Source of the DNA: Paracoccaceae bacterium | GTDB lineage: Bacteria > Pseudomonadota > Alphaproteobacteria > Rhodobacterales > Rhodobacteraceae | NCBI GenBank assembly: GCA_012270125.1 | Contig: JAAXIY010000070.1 | Span: 1 to 56,771 of the forward strand | Length of the DNA stretch: 56,771 nucleotides | Direction of reading: 5' to 3' | Part shown: piece after piece, positions 34,261-44,657 of the stretch | Layout of the letters: the number at the start of each line of letters is the position of its first letter | Position numbering within the stretch: the first letter of the stretch is position 1 | Translations under genes and position numbers: made by a program | The notes under the pieces: model-generated | Seen by the model: the letters and a program-made list of their open reading frames with translations, nothing else | Told to the model about the DNA's origin: nothing | The model's database searches: none

Positions 34261-34734
34261 ATGGGTGCTACTACCAATTTGAAAATCATTAAGCAGTCCA
34301 GGAGAAGACATAGTCGTAGATCAGTACCAATGTCTGAAATAAACGTTACACCTTTTGTAGATGTAATGTTGGTTCTTTTGATCATTTTTATGGTAGCTGC
34401 CCCTATGTTAACAGTTGGGGTGGATGTTGACCTGCCAAAAAGTGCAGCTAGTGCCTTAGAGTCCGAAAACGAAGAGCCATTAACCATTACAATTACAAAA
34501 GAAGGGCAAATTGTTTTGCAAACAAGTACCATTCCAAAAGAGGAATTGGTGACCCGTCTTAAAGGTGTTGCGAATGAACGGTCAAGTAATCGTATATTTT
34601 TGCGAGCTGACGGAGAAATTTCATACGAATTTGTTATGCAGATAATGGGAGCTCTTAATGCTGGTGGGTTTGAGGATATAGGGCTAGTCACAGATATTGG
34701 AGGTCCTGCTTTAAACAACATTTCTGACGAGTGA
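34261..34734 (+). CDS. tolR: Tol-Pal system subunit TolR
   Basis: A 157-residue ExbD/TolR protein with one N-terminal transmembrane helix (about 35-57). The proton-path aspartate lies in SEINVTPFVDVMLVLLIIFMV, and the periplasmic domain holds LPKSAASALESENEEPLTITI and FLRADGEISYEFVMQIMGAL. It partners TolQ in the inner membrane. Spacing of one base to tolQ and seven to tolA indicates a single operon. Confidence 0.95.
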   Translation: MGATTNLKIIKQSRRRHSRRSVPMSEINVTPFVDVMLVLLIIFMVAAPMLTVGVDVDLPKSAASALESENEEPLTITITKEGQIVLQTSTIPKEELVTRLKGVANERSSNRIFLRADGEISYEFVMQIMGALNAGGFEDIGLVTDIGGPALNNISDE

Positions 34735-34741
34735 AACAGAT

Positions 34742-35755
34742 ATGCACTTTGGATATTATATATCTGGATTTGCACATTTAGGACTTTTAATGGGATTATT
34801 AATAGGTCCTATCTTCCAAAAGGATGTAGAGCCTGTAGAATACTCAAGTGTTTCATTGATTTCCGAGCAGGAATTTATTGATCTTACAGCATCAAATATC
34901 TCACCTAAAGTATCAGAAGAGGCTAGTGAACTTACTCCTTTGGATGAAAATGAAGATAAATTAGATTTGCTTTTTAACAAAGAGTCTGAAGTTTTAAAAT
35001 CAGAAGGACCTGATGTAATTCTAGATGAGCCGTTAGAGCCAGTAATAAAAAAACCAGACGTAGAAATCGCTCTCACCGAAAGAACACCTGAAATAGCTGA
35101 CGAAATAAAGCGCCCTGTGTCCGATACAGTAAATAATTTATCCGATCTACAAACTGAGACAGCTGAAATTAATAAGCCTAGCAAAGTTGTGAAACCAGCC
35201 CCAATAACCCAACCTGAGGTTGAAGTCAGTCAGACGCTTGAAAATACAACCAAATCAGTCGATAAATTGAGTGTTACAGAAAAAAAAGAAAACTCTATAT
35301 CTGATACTCTAGTTTCATCTCTTAAACCTAAAAGTCGTCCGCCACGGGTTTCTAAGCCAAATTTTGAAAATAAATCGGAAAGTAAAGTCATAGAGTCAGA
35401 CGCCTCTGATGCAATGCAAAAATCAGTGACGCAAAATACTTTAAGCAAACCATTGACGGAGACTGAAACAGAGAATTTACAAGCAGCAATAGAAGCTTGT
35501 TGGTTAAGAGATCCTGGATCACTAGCTGAAGATGTAAAGCTTACAGTACTTATGGCTCTTGATCGAAATGGAAGAGTAAATCCAAACTCAATTCAGGTTA
35601 TCGAAATATCAGGGGGTGACGAAAATGCACAAAAGGTGGCATTTAGAAGAGCAAAAATAGCAATTATAAGTTGTGGAAAAAATGGCTATAAGTTACCACC
35701 AAATAAATACGAACGTTGGCGAGAAATAGAAGTGGTATTTGATCCAACCAACTGA
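34742..35755 (+). CDS. tolA: Tol-Pal system protein TolA
   Basis: A 337-residue protein with a single N-terminal membrane helix (about residues 5-25), a long low-complexity periplasmic middle rich in Glu, Lys, Pro and Ser (about 30-240), and a compact C-terminal domain containing [16 protein letters not shown] and [26 protein letters not shown]. This is the TolA architecture: the energised arm that spans the periplasm to Pal and TolB. The sequence is diverged as usual for TolA, so position in the cluster supports the call. Confidence 0.88.
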   Translation: MHFGYYISGFAHLGLLMGLLIGPIFQKDVEPVEYSSVSLISEQEFIDLTASNISPKVSEEASELTPLDENEDKLDLLFNKESEVLKSEGPDVILDEPLEPVIKKPDVEIALTERTPEIADEIKRPVSDTVNNLSDLQTETAEINKPSKVVKPAPITQPEVEVSQTLENTTKSVDKLSVTEKKENSISDTLVSSLKPKSRPPRVSKPNFENKSESKVIESDASDAMQKSVTQNTLSKPLTETETENLQAAIEACWLRDPGSLAEDVKLTVLMALDRNGRVNPNSIQVIEISGGDENAQKVAFRRAKIAIISCGKNGYKLPPNKYERWREIEVVFDPTN

Positions 35756-35795
35756 TGTAAAATTGAAACAACGGGCTGAATATGAGGAATTAGCG

Positions 35796-37100
35796 TTGAA
35801 ATCACTCTTAGTTTTTATTTTCATAAGTTTAACGACAACGGCTCTATCTGCACCGCTTAGGATTACAATAACTGAAGGAGTAATTGAGCCTTTACCGTAC
35901 GCTGCTCCCACTTTTATTGGCGAAACGGGTGCATCGAATGAAATAGCTGCTGCGATAACAGAGTTAATAAAAGATGATTTGTTAGGCACGGGTTTGTTTA
36001 GAGAAGTGCCTAGATCGTCGTATATATCTGGGATAGATAATTTCAGTTCTCCTATTCAGTACTCGGACTGGAAAGCTATAAATGTACAGGCTCTTTTAAC
36101 TGGCTCAGTACTTCTTTCAGGGGAAAAGCTGTCAGTAAAATTCAGACTTTTTGATATTTTTTCAAATAACGAGCTTGGAAAAGGCTTGCAGTTCAATTCT
36201 ACGAAACAAGGTTGGCGGCGTATAGCTCATAAGGTTGCTGATGAAATTTATTCGAGAATAACGGGAGAACAGGGATACTTTGACAGTCGGGTCGTATATG
36301 TTGCTGAAACGGGCAAAAAGGGCTCTCGTAAAAAGCGTTTGGCTATAATGGATTTTGATGGTGCTAATTCCAAGTATCTAACAGATGGTTCATATATTGT
36401 ACTTGCTCCTCGCTTCTCACCCACAGGAAAGCAAGTGTTATATACTAGCTATGAAACCGGCACACCGCAGATATACGTCATAGATGTCGTATCTGCCAGG
36501 CGGACGGTTTTGAAAAACCGCAAAGGAACTATGAGTTTCGCTCCAAGATTTTCCCCAGACGGGCAGTCTGTTGTTTACTCTTTAGAGCAAGGTGGAAATA
36601 CAGACATATATGTGATGAATTTGAGAAACGGTTCAAGCAGTAGATTAACATCAGCACCATCTATTGAAACAGCGCCTAGTTTTTCTCCAGATGGATCTAA
36701 AATTGTTTTTGAAAGTGACCGATCAGGGACCCAGCAGCTTTATGTCATGTCGTCAGTGGGCGGTAGTGCAAAAAGAATTAGCTCAGGAGATGGTCGTTAT
36801 GGTACTCCTGTTTGGTCACCTCGTGGTGACCGGATAGCTTTTACTAAGCAAAGTCGAGGACGCTTCCATATAGGAGTGATGCGCACTGATGGATCTAAGG
36901 AAAGGTTATTAACGGCATCTTTCTTAGATGAAGGTCCAACATGGTCACCAAACGGTCGCGTAATCATGTTTACCAGAGAAACACAGGGAGAGGCTGGAGT
37001 TTCGGCGCTCTATTCAGTTGATATTTCAGGAAGAAATTTAAAGAAAGTGACGACTAGAGACGGTGGTTCTGACCCTTCTTGGTCGCCACTTGAAAAATAA
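35796..37100 (+). CDS. tolB: Tol-Pal system periplasmic beta-propeller TolB
   Basis: A periplasmic protein of about 434 residues that binds Pal and TolA. I start it at a TTG at 35796, because GAGGA stands seven bases before it and the product then opens with a proper signal peptide ([12 protein letters not shown], cleaved after TTTALSA). Earlier in-frame TTG codons at 35739 and 35763 would put a hydrophilic stretch in front of the signal and overlap tolA. After an N-terminal domain come WD40-like propeller blades with the repeated APRFSPDG/SPDGxxIVF pattern. Confidence 0.93.
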   Translation: MKSLLVFIFISLTTTALSAPLRITITEGVIEPLPYAAPTFIGETGASNEIAAAITELIKDDLLGTGLFREVPRSSYISGIDNFSSPIQYSDWKAINVQALLTGSVLLSGEKLSVKFRLFDIFSNNELGKGLQFNSTKQGWRRIAHKVADEIYSRITGEQGYFDSRVVYVAETGKKGSRKKRLAIMDFDGANSKYLTDGSYIVLAPRFSPTGKQVLYTSYETGTPQIYVIDVVSARRTVLKNRKGTMSFAPRFSPDGQSVVYSLEQGGNTDIYVMNLRNGSSSRLTSAPSIETAPSFSPDGSKIVFESDRSGTQQLYVMSSVGGSAKRISSGDGRYGTPVWSPRGDRIAFTKQSRGRFHIGVMRTDGSKERLLTASFLDEGPTWSPNGRVIMFTRETQGEAGVSALYSVDISGRNLKKVTTRDGGSDPSWSPLEK

Positions 37101-37153
37101 CATGATTTGCAGGCTTCTTGATTCATGTTATTAATAACTCCGAAAGGCAACTG

Positions 37154-37660
37154 ATGAAATCACTCCTTAAATATTTTTTCGCGATTTCGCTGCTAGTTTT
37201 AAGTGGCTGTTCACAAAACGCCTCAACTCCATTCACAACAAACAGTACCTTAAACAGCTCTAATGCGATATTTGATGGGGATGTTAATGATCCCAACTCG
37301 ATAGCCTTTTTCAAGAAAAATGTCGGAGATCGTGTATTATTTGCTGTTGATCAATCTGATTTAGATCAACTGGGAAAAAATATTTTACTTGGTCAAGTAG
37401 AGTGGCTGCAAGCGAATAAAGACTATAAAATTATAATTGAAGGGCATGCTGATGAAAGAGGCACAAGAGAATATAATTTGGCACTTGGAGCTCGTAGAGC
37501 CAATTCAGCGCGCGAATTTTTGGTGTCAAGAGGAATAAAAAGCTCCCGAATTCAAACTGTAAGTTTTGGAAAAGAACGCCCGGTGGAACTCTGCAGTAAC
37601 GAAAATTGTTATAGTGAGAACAGGCGTGCAGTTTCGGTGGTTTCAAACCTTAAATTTTAA
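37154..37660 (+). CDS. pal: Peptidoglycan-associated lipoprotein Pal
   Basis: An outer-membrane lipoprotein of 168 residues. The ATG at 37154, with GAAAGG before it, gives a lipoprotein signal peptide ending in the lipobox LVLSGC. The OmpA-like domain has DQSDLDQLGKNILLGQVEWL, the peptidoglycan-binding EGHADERGTREYNLALGARRANSA and the Pal-type SFGKERPVELCSNENCYSENRRAV. It anchors the outer membrane to peptidoglycan as the last step of the Tol-Pal chain. An in-frame TTG at 37118 is less likely. Confidence 0.95.
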   Translation: MKSLLKYFFAISLLVLSGCSQNASTPFTTNSTLNSSNAIFDGDVNDPNSIAFFKKNVGDRVLFAVDQSDLDQLGKNILLGQVEWLQANKDYKIIIEGHADERGTREYNLALGARRANSAREFLVSRGIKSSRIQTVSFGKERPVELCSNENCYSENRRAVSVVSNLKF

Positions 37661-37672
37661 TTGGAATACAAA

Positions 37673-38488
37673 ATGGCAAAGTGTGTCACTTTAATTATCG
37701 GTTTGTTAGTTGCGCCAATCTTTGTTTTTGCCCAGGATAATACAAATACCTTGGCAGACCTAAGACAAGATCTTAATGTTCTTTACGTTGAAGTGTTAAA
37801 ATTGAGGCGAGAGTTATCGACAACACAGTCTTCATCCATAAAAACAAATGATAATCAATCAGTTTTGGCACGGATTGATAGTATGGAGCAGGAGTTGAGA
37901 CGTTTAACAGCTGAAACTGAAAGGTTAGAGTTTAAAGTAGACAGAGTAGTTAACGATGGCACAAATAGGGTTCGTGATCTCGAATATAGGTTGGTTGAAT
38001 TAGAAGGCGGTGATGTAAGTAAAATTGACTTCAGCACAACCCTTGGAGGAGATTTAGAATTAACTTCTGAAAATACGGTTTCAGCAACGTCTGAGCCAGA
38101 GTTAGCAATTGGAGAGAAAGCAGATTACGAAAATGCACAAACGGCTTTATTGGAGGAGCGTTTTGAAGACTCCCTGATACTTTTGGAGCGGTTTTTGGAA
38201 AATTATCCTGATAGTCCTCTGAGCGCCTCTGTTATTATAGCAAAAGGAAATGCTTATGAGGGATTGGGGGAAATTAAAAAGGCTGCTAGGGCGTATCTTA
38301 ATAGTTTTTCACTATACGAGGACTCCAGCGTAGCGCCGGAAGCTTTAACATTGTTGGGCAATGCACTTGTAAGCTTGGGACAAACCGATGCTGGATGTCA
38401 AACTCTTGCGCAAGTCATTATGCGCTTTCCAGATTCTGATTACAGTCTCGAGGCAGAAGAAATAATGTCGGAGCTGCAGTGTCCCTAA
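37673..38488 (+). CDS. ybgF: Cell division coordinator CpoB / YbgF
   Basis: A periplasmic protein of about 271 residues with a signal peptide (MAKCVTLIIGLLVAPIFVFA), a coiled coil for trimerisation (about 25-110, with many leucine heptads) and C-terminal TPR repeats beginning YENAQTALLEERFEDSLILLERFLENYP. CpoB links Tol-Pal activity to peptidoglycan synthesis at the septum. I use the ATG at 37673 with a GGA site eight bases upstream in place of the TTG at 37661. The gene ends inside the first codons of tilS. Confidence 0.92.
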   Translation: MAKCVTLIIGLLVAPIFVFAQDNTNTLADLRQDLNVLYVEVLKLRRELSTTQSSSIKTNDNQSVLARIDSMEQELRRLTAETERLEFKVDRVVNDGTNRVRDLEYRLVELEGGDVSKIDFSTTLGGDLELTSENTVSATSEPELAIGEKADYENAQTALLEERFEDSLILLERFLENYPDSPLSASVIIAKGNAYEGLGEIKKAARAYLNSFSLYEDSSVAPEALTLLGNALVSLGQTDAGCQTLAQVIMRFPDSDYSLEAEEIMSELQCP

Positions 38489-39738
38489 CTGATAAAATTC
38501 AGTCTTCATTATCTAGAACACTTTCGGATTTCAAAGAACAGTATGGTTTCAATGAGCTGGGTTTGGCTGTTTCTGGTGGAAGCGATAGTTTAGCTATGCT
38601 TTACCTGTGTAAGGAGTGGGCAGAATTAAACAAAGTTACATTGAAATGCGTGACGGTGGATCATCAGCTTCGTAAAGAGGCGCTTATGGAGGCTAAAACT
38701 GTTGCAGCGCATTGCAGTGAACTTGGTATCAAACATGATATCGTTAAATGGACCCATAAAGATAATTTTAATGGGAATCTTTCCGATTTAGCTCGTTCGG
38801 CTCGGTATAGATTAATCAATGAATGGCGCAAAGATATTAAATACGTTTTGATTGGTCACACTCAAAATGATCAGATCGAGACCTTCTTAATGAATTTAAA
38901 AAGAGGATCAGGAATTGACGGTTTAAAAGGTATGGCGGCTGTATCAAAAAGGCCTGAGGGATATTTCATTCTAAGACCACTGTTAAATACTAAACGAGAA
39001 AGTTTAAAACAGTTTCTTAGGGTGAGAAATATAGAATGGCTAAGTGATCCTTCCAACTCTAATGAGGAATTTGAAAGAATAGTGCAACGCAAGACTTGGG
39101 AGTTACTAAAGTCTAAAGGTTTTTCAGAAAGCCGTGTTGAATTAGCTGCGCAGCACATGCAAAGAGCCCATCATGCATTAAACCAAATGTTACCAATTCA
39201 CTTTAACCAAATTGGGAAACAGGAGCTAACAGATTTATTCTTACAATATGATGGGTTTTTTTCTCTAGCTGATGAATTTCAAGTTCGCCTAATTTCTGCA
39301 ATTGTAATGTGGAATGTAAGTTCGCAATATCGTCCAAGATTTAAGGCGGTTCTAAATGTTCTAAAACAGATTAAAAGTAAGAAAACTGCTGTTCTGGGTG
39401 GTACAGTATTCTACCATCATGATGGTCAAATCAGAATTACAACGGAACTGAAATTTATTCAAAATATTAGTGTTAAATGTAAATCTAAAAATGCTTGGAG
39501 AGATATTTGGGTAGTAAAAAAAGAAATTAAAGAAGCTTATGTCTCTGCGATAGGAATAGAGGGTAACAAACAGTTATCAAGAACGCAGAAATCTATGATG
39601 CCGTATCGCTCTAGGGTTATTCAGCCAGGTATATTTATCAAAGAAAAGTTAATATGTGCTCCGACAATTGATAGTGAATGTGCAAACTATTTATCGTTTT
39701 GTGGAATAAAGTTCATTGATTTCTTAATGAGCCATTGA
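38479..39738 (+). CDS. tilS: tRNA(Ile)-lysidine synthase
   Basis: A 419-residue N-type ATP pyrophosphatase that converts C34 of the CAU-anticodon tRNA-Ile to lysidine so that it reads AUA. The PP-loop SGGSDSLAML lies at residues 32-41, followed by VDHQLRKEA, GHTQNDQIETFLMNLKRGSGIDGLKGM and RPLL, all typical of TilS. The C-terminal domain is poorly conserved. It begins with GTG and overlaps cpoB by ten bases. The gene is usual between tol-pal and ftsH in alphaproteobacteria. Confidence 0.94.
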   Translation: MSLTDKIQSSLSRTLSDFKEQYGFNELGLAVSGGSDSLAMLYLCKEWAELNKVTLKCVTVDHQLRKEALMEAKTVAAHCSELGIKHDIVKWTHKDNFNGNLSDLARSARYRLINEWRKDIKYVLIGHTQNDQIETFLMNLKRGSGIDGLKGMAAVSKRPEGYFILRPLLNTKRESLKQFLRVRNIEWLSDPSNSNEEFERIVQRKTWELLKSKGFSESRVELAAQHMQRAHHALNQMLPIHFNQIGKQELTDLFLQYDGFFSLADEFQVRLISAIVMWNVSSQYRPRFKAVLNVLKQIKSKKTAVLGGTVFYHHDGQIRITTELKFIQNISVKCKSKNAWRDIWVVKKEIKEAYVSAIGIEGNKQLSRTQKSMMPYRSRVIQPGIFIKEKLICAPTIDSECANYLSFCGIKFIDFLMSH

Positions 39739-39804
39739 ACCTTGTCTATGAGTTTCTATATAAAACAATAACAGAAGTAGATTTGACAATTTTGGAGAAA
39801 ATCC

Positions 39805-41712
39805 TTGGGAAATAATCGAAACATAGCATTTTGGGTAGTCCTTTTCTTACTAATAGTGGTACTATTCAATGTTTTCAGCACTGGTAGCAGCAGCATGCAA
39901 AGTCGTGAAGTTCCTTTCTCAGAATTTGTCAAAAATGTCAGTGGAGGAGAGATAAGAGCTGTCACACTTGACGGAGAAAGAGTGAGGTTCACTGGACCAG
40001 ACAACAGAGAACAGTTTACTATCCGCCCCGGAGACGCCGATGTTACTAGTTTGTTAATAGCAAATGATGTTGCAATTAGAGCTGAGCAGCAAGAGACCTC
40101 CGGCTTTCAATCGTTCTTAATGACCGTTTTCCCCTTCCTCTTGTTAATAGGCGTTTGGATTTATTTTATGAACCGGATGCAGGGTGGTGGTCGCGGTGGA
40201 GCAATGGGTTTTGGAAAGTCCAAAGCTAAACTGCTTACAGAAAAACAAGGTCGCGTAACATTTGATGATGTTGCAGGTATAGACGAAGCCAAAGAAGAGC
40301 TGGAAGAGATTGTAGAGTTTCTAAGGAACCCTCAAAAATTCAGTAAATTGGGTGGTAAAATACCCACCGGTGCATTGCTCGTTGGCCCTCCTGGAACTGG
40401 TAAAACCCTTCTGGCACGGGCAATCGCTGGCGAGGCGGGCGTGCCATTTTTTACGATTTCAGGTTCAGATTTTGTTGAAATGTTCGTTGGTGTGGGTGCC
40501 TCCAGAGTTAGAGATATGTTTGAGCAGGCAAAGAAAAACGCTCCTTGTATAGTATTCATTGATGAAATTGATGCCGTCGGGCGTAATCGTGGTAGCGGAT
40601 ACGGTGGTGGTAATGATGAACGTGAACAAACTCTAAACCAGCTTCTTGTTGAGATGGATGGGTTTGAAGCGAATGAGGGAGTCATTATCTTAGCTGCTAC
40701 CAACCGAAGAGATGTGCTAGATCCAGCGCTTCTGCGCCCTGGCCGATTTGATCGCACAGTAAATGTGCCAAACCCAGATATAAAGGGCCGAGAAAAAATT
40801 CTAAATGTGCATGCTAAAAAAACTCCGTTAGGTCCTGATGTCGATTTGAGACTGATAGCAAGGGGCACACCTGGTTTTTCTGGTGCTGATCTGGCGAACC
40901 TAGTCAATGAAGCAGCCTTGATGGCTGCAAGGATTGGTAGATCAGTGATTACAATGATTGATTTCGAAAATGCGAAAGACAAAGTAATGATGGGTTCAGA
41001 AAGGCGCTCTATGGTTCTTACCCAGGAGCAAAAAGAAAAAACAGCTTATCATGAAGCTGGCCATGCTGTCGTTGGGTTGGCTTTGCCTCAGTGTGACCCA
41101 GTTTACAAAGCCACTATTATACCTCGTGGTGGAGCACTTGGAATGGTTGTGTCCCTTCCTGAAATTGATCGACTGAATTGGCATAAATCAGAATGCGAAG
41201 AAAAACTTGCAATGACTATGGCTGGTAAAGCCGCTGAGATTATAAAGTATGGCTCTGATAATGTATCTAATGGACCGGCTGGAGATATACAGCAAGCGTC
41301 TGGTTTGGCTAGGGCTATGGTGCTTCGTTGGGGAATGTCTGATAAAGTTGGCAACATTGATTACACTGAGGCTCACGAAGGATATCAAGGTAACACAGCT
41401 GGATTTTCTGTATCTGCGAATACTAAAGAGCTTATAGAGGAAGAAGTTAAAAATTTCATACAGCAAGGCTATGACACAGCATTCAAGATTTTAACGAAAA
41501 AGAAAAAAGAATGGGAGCGGTTGGCAGCGGGCTTGCTAGAATATGAAACTTTAACTGGAGATGAAATAAAAAGAGTTATGAAAGGTGATCCGCCATTTTC
41601 TGATGATGATGGTAAAGATGATGGCAGTGCTGCCGCACCATCAGTGACTGCAATCCCGAAAACAAAACCTAAGGCTAAGCCTACTGGTCCAATGGAGCCA
41701 GAGCCAAGTTAA
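39805..41712 (+). CDS. ftsH: ATP-dependent zinc metalloprotease FtsH
   Basis: A 635-residue membrane-bound AAA+ protease that degrades misfolded membrane proteins and regulators such as LpxC. It has two membrane helices (about 8-24 and 103-122), Walker A GPPGTGKT (194-201), the second region of homology with [20 protein letters not shown], and the zinc site HEAGH (416-420). The start is a TTG, fixed by GGAG seven bases upstream and the family-typical [14 protein letters not shown]. It converges on lpdA with 41 bases between stops. Confidence 0.96.
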   Translation: MGNNRNIAFWVVLFLLIVVLFNVFSTGSSSMQSREVPFSEFVKNVSGGEIRAVTLDGERVRFTGPDNREQFTIRPGDADVTSLLIANDVAIRAEQQETSGFQSFLMTVFPFLLLIGVWIYFMNRMQGGGRGGAMGFGKSKAKLLTEKQGRVTFDDVAGIDEAKEELEEIVEFLRNPQKFSKLGGKIPTGALLVGPPGTGKTLLARAIAGEAGVPFFTISGSDFVEMFVGVGASRVRDMFEQAKKNAPCIVFIDEIDAVGRNRGSGYGGGNDEREQTLNQLLVEMDGFEANEGVIILAATNRRDVLDPALLRPGRFDRTVNVPNPDIKGREKILNVHAKKTPLGPDVDLRLIARGTPGFSGADLANLVNEAALMAARIGRSVITMIDFENAKDKVMMGSERRSMVLTQEQKEKTAYHEAGHAVVGLALPQCDPVYKATIIPRGGALGMVVSLPEIDRLNWHKSECEEKLAMTMAGKAAEIIKYGSDNVSNGPAGDIQQASGLARAMVLRWGMSDKVGNIDYTEAHEGYQGNTAGFSVSANTKELIEEEVKNFIQQGYDTAFKILTKKKKEWERLAAGLLEYETLTGDEIKRVMKGDPPFSDDDGKDDGSAAAPSVTAIPKTKPKAKPTGPMEPEPS

Positions 41713-41753
41713 AAAAGTTTTAAAAGGTTATTTACAAATAAATTTTTGCGGGC

Positions 41754-43142
41754 TTAAGCGTGTATAGCTCCTGTGCCGCAGGCCAATGCCGCTTCACGTA
41801 TGGCTTCAGAGTAGGTCGGATGAGCGTGGCATGTGAGAGCTAAATCTTCAGCTGATGCCCCAAACTCCATTGCAACGCATAATTCGTGTATTAGATCCCC
41901 TGCCGCTGGTCCTATTATATGAGCACCCAAAATTCGATCAGTATCTTTATCTGCTATGATTTTTACAAAACCGTCGGCAGCAAAGTTTGCTTTTGCCCTT
42001 CCATTTCCCATGAACATAAATTTTCCAACCTTGATTGATCGGTTGTTTTCTTTGGCTTGTTCTTCAGTCAACCCAACAGATGCTACCTCTGGCGCAGTGT
42101 AAATTACGCTTGGTATAACTTGATAGTTGACATGGCCGCTTTTACCGGCAATTTGCTCTGCCACTGCCATGCCCTCATCCTCTGCTTTGTGAGCTAACAT
42201 AGGACCCTCAATTACATCACCGATCGCGTAGATGTTTGGAAGTGTTGTTTCCCAACTAGCATTAGTTATAATATGGCCTCGGTCGTTTAATTTAATGTCT
42301 AATGCCTCCAACCCAAGACCATGGGTATTGGGTTTTCTTCCCGTTGCAACCAAAATGACATCTGATTCAATTTCATGTGCGCTATCATCTTTATTAAGCT
42401 TATATTGTACTTTTCCTTTTGATTTTGATTTAGTGGCTGACTGAACAGCTGCTCCCATAATGAATGATATATCTTGTTTTTTTAAGATTCTCTGAAAGGT
42501 TTTTTGTACCTCGGTATCCATGCCAGGTGTAATATGATTAAGGTATTCCAAAATCGTAACTTTAGTTCCAAGCCTTGCGTAGACCGATCCCAGCTCCAAA
42601 CCAATAACCCCAGCGCCGATAACTGTCATCGTTTTTGGTATTTTTGGTAATGAAAGTGCTCCAGTTGAAGAAACAATTATCTTCTCATCAATTTTTACAT
42701 TAGGAATTGTGCTTGGCTCTGAACCCGAGGCGATGACAATGTTGTTTGCTTCAAAAGTTTTTTCATTTATTTGGACTTTTCCCTCTCCCGATATTGAGGC
42801 CCAACCTTTTAAATGTTCAATTTTATTTTTCTTAAATAGAAATTCTATGCCTTTTGTATTAGCTTCAATTGTTTCAGATTTATAATTTTGCATTTTAGCC
42901 CAGTCCACAGATGGCGTTTTTGCTATTAATCCCATTTTCTCAAAATTATGTTCTGCTTCATGAAGTTGATGACTTGCATGAAGTAAAGCTTTTGAAGGGA
43001 TGCAACCTACGTTTAGGCATGTTCCTCCAAGAGTATCCCGCCCCTCGACACAGGCTGTCTTGAGGCCAAGCTGTGCGCAGCGAATAGATGCAACATATCC
43101 TCCTGGACCACCTCCTATCACTATAACATCATACTTAGACAT
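41754..43142 (-). CDS. lpdA: Dihydrolipoyl dehydrogenase (E3)
   Basis: A 462-residue FAD disulfide oxidoreductase that reoxidises lipoyl groups of 2-oxoacid dehydrogenases with NAD. It has the [18 protein letters not shown] motif, the redox-active disulfide [19 protein letters not shown] (Cys pair in CLNVGC), the NAD-binding [12 protein letters not shown], and the C-terminal His-Glu of [14 protein letters not shown]. It ends the sucCDAB-lpdA operon, so it is the E3 for 2-oxoglutarate dehydrogenase, 25 bases after sucB. Confidence 0.96.
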   Translation of the reverse strand: MSKYDVIVIGGGPGGYVASIRCAQLGLKTACVEGRDTLGGTCLNVGCIPSKALLHASHQLHEAEHNFEKMGLIAKTPSVDWAKMQNYKSETIEANTKGIEFLFKKNKIEHLKGWASISGEGKVQINEKTFEANNIVIASGSEPSTIPNVKIDEKIIVSSTGALSLPKIPKTMTVIGAGVIGLELGSVYARLGTKVTILEYLNHITPGMDTEVQKTFQRILKKQDISFIMGAAVQSATKSKSKGKVQYKLNKDDSAHEIESDVILVATGRKPNTHGLGLEALDIKLNDRGHIITNASWETTLPNIYAIGDVIEGPMLAHKAEDEGMAVAEQIAGKSGHVNYQVIPSVIYTAPEVASVGLTEEQAKENNRSIKVGKFMFMGNGRAKANFAADGFVKIIADKDTDRILGAHIIGPAAGDLIHELCVAMEFGASAEDLALTCHAHPTYSEAIREAALACGTGAIHA

Positions 43143-43166
43143 TTGTTATTTCCTTCCTGAAAATCA

Positions 43167-44657
43167 TTAGAGATCCATAAGAAGTCTTCTAGGATCCTCG
43201 AGCGCTTCCTTAACTCTTACCAGAAAAGTAACGGCGCCTTTTCCATCTACAATGCGGTGGTCATAACTCAAAGCAAGATACATCATTGGACGAATAACTA
43301 CTTCACCATTGACTGCTACGGGACGGTCTTGAATTTTATGCATACCAAGGATTCCTGATTGAGGAGGATTAAGGATTGGAGAGGACATAAGAGATCCATA
43401 AACTCCACCGTTTGAAATAGTGAATGTTCCACCTTGCATTTCATCCATACTTAGTTTTCCGTCTCTTGCTCTTTTCCCCTTTTCAGCAATAGACTTTTCA
43501 ATTTCGGCAAAAGACATGGTGTCAGCATTTCGTATGACAGGAACTACTAATCCTGTCGGTGTACCAGCTGCTATCCCCATATGAACGTAATTTTTATAAA
43601 CTATTTCCGTGCCATCTATTTCAGAATTTACCTCAGGAACTTCTTTGAGGGCATGGCAGCATGCCTTTGTAAAGAATGACATAAAACCTAACTTGGTGCT
43701 GTGTTTTCTTTCGAATAAATCTTTAAACTCACTTCGTAATGACATAACTTCTGTCATGTCGACTTCGTTGTAAGTAGTGAGCATCGCAGCTGTATTTTGA
43801 CTGTCTTTGAGACGTTTTGCTATTGTTTGCCTTAAACGGGTCATTTTTACCCGTTCTTCTCTATCAGCGTCCTCCGCTGGGCTTGGTGGGCGGGATATTG
43901 TTTCGTTTGGTTTTATTTCTTGTGACGCTGAGTTTGCCATTTGCTCTACATCACTTTTCATTATTCGACCATCCCTGCCTGACCCAATTATTTTATCTGC
44001 AGAAATTCCTTTTTCAGCCATCAACTTTTTAGCTGACGGGGCATTTTCAAAATCAGATTTCTTTTCTCCGGCTGGTGATTTTGAACTATCTGTAGTCACG
44101 CCTTTTGTCTTAGCAGGTAGGCTGCCCGCAACTATTGCCAGACTTCCTCCAGCGTTTACTAAATCACCTTCTGGGACTAAAATTTCTTCAAGGAAACCTG
44201 ATACTGGCGAGGGGACTTCAACTGATACTTTGTCGGTTTCTAGCTCACAAACCATTTCATCTTGTTTAACTTCGTCACCAACACTTTTAAACCAAGTGGC
44301 AACAGTAGCTTCACTAACGGACTCACCTAGCGTAGGCACATTTATTTCTGTACGTGAAATAGTTCCAACTTCATTTTCCTTTTTAGACGTGTCTTTTGCT
44401 TCATCATTTGATTTTTTGGTGGTCCCTTCTCCTATAGTTGTGAGAAGTGCGTCCATGCTAACGACTGTTCCTTCTTGGGCTATGATTTCCCCCATAATTC
44501 CAGCAACGGGGCTTGGGACTTCTACCGTAACCTTATCGGTCTCAAGCTCACAAAGCATTTCATCTATATTTATGCTATCACCAGGTTGTTTAAACCATGT
44601 AGCGACTGTTGCTTCGGTTACGCTTTCGCCAAGAGTTGGAACACGCACATCGGTCAT
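43167..44657 (-). CDS. sucB: 2-oxoglutarate dehydrogenase E2 (dihydrolipoyl succinyltransferase), two lipoyl domains
   Basis: A 496-residue E2 core enzyme. Two complete lipoyl domains are visible, with lipoyl lysines at about 42 ([10 protein letters not shown]) and 143 ([10 protein letters not shown]), joined by a charged linker. Then come the peripheral-subunit-binding domain ([29 protein letters not shown]) and the catalytic domain with the active-site [10 protein letters not shown] near the C-terminus. E. coli SucB has one lipoyl domain; two are found in Rhodobacterales. It overlaps sucA by four bases (ATGA), implying coupled translation. Confidence 0.96.
   Translation of the reverse strand: MTDVRVPTLGESVTEATVATWFKQPGDSINIDEMLCELETDKVTVEVPSPVAGIMGEIIAQEGTVVSMDALLTTIGEGTTKKSNDEAKDTSKKENEVGTISRTEINVPTLGESVSEATVATWFKSVGDEVKQDEMVCELETDKVSVEVPSPVSGFLEEILVPEGDLVNAGGSLAIVAGSLPAKTKGVTTDSSKSPAGEKKSDFENAPSAKKLMAEKGISADKIIGSGRDGRIMKSDVEQMANSASQEIKPNETISRPPSPAEDADREERVKMTRLRQTIAKRLKDSQNTAAMLTTYNEVDMTEVMSLRSEFKDLFERKHSTKLGFMSFFTKACCHALKEVPEVNSEIDGTEIVYKNYVHMGIAAGTPTGLVVPVIRNADTMSFAEIEKSIAEKGKRARDGKLSMDEMQGGTFTISNGGVYGSLMSSPILNPPQSGILGMHKIQDRPVAVNGEVVIRPMMYLALSYDHRIVDGKGAVTFLVRVKEALEDPRRLLMDL

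Noticed and set aside
41713-41753. Terminator between ftsH and lpdA
   Set aside because: The only symmetric stretch (TTATTT with AAATAA) is all A/T with a two-base loop, too weak to call.
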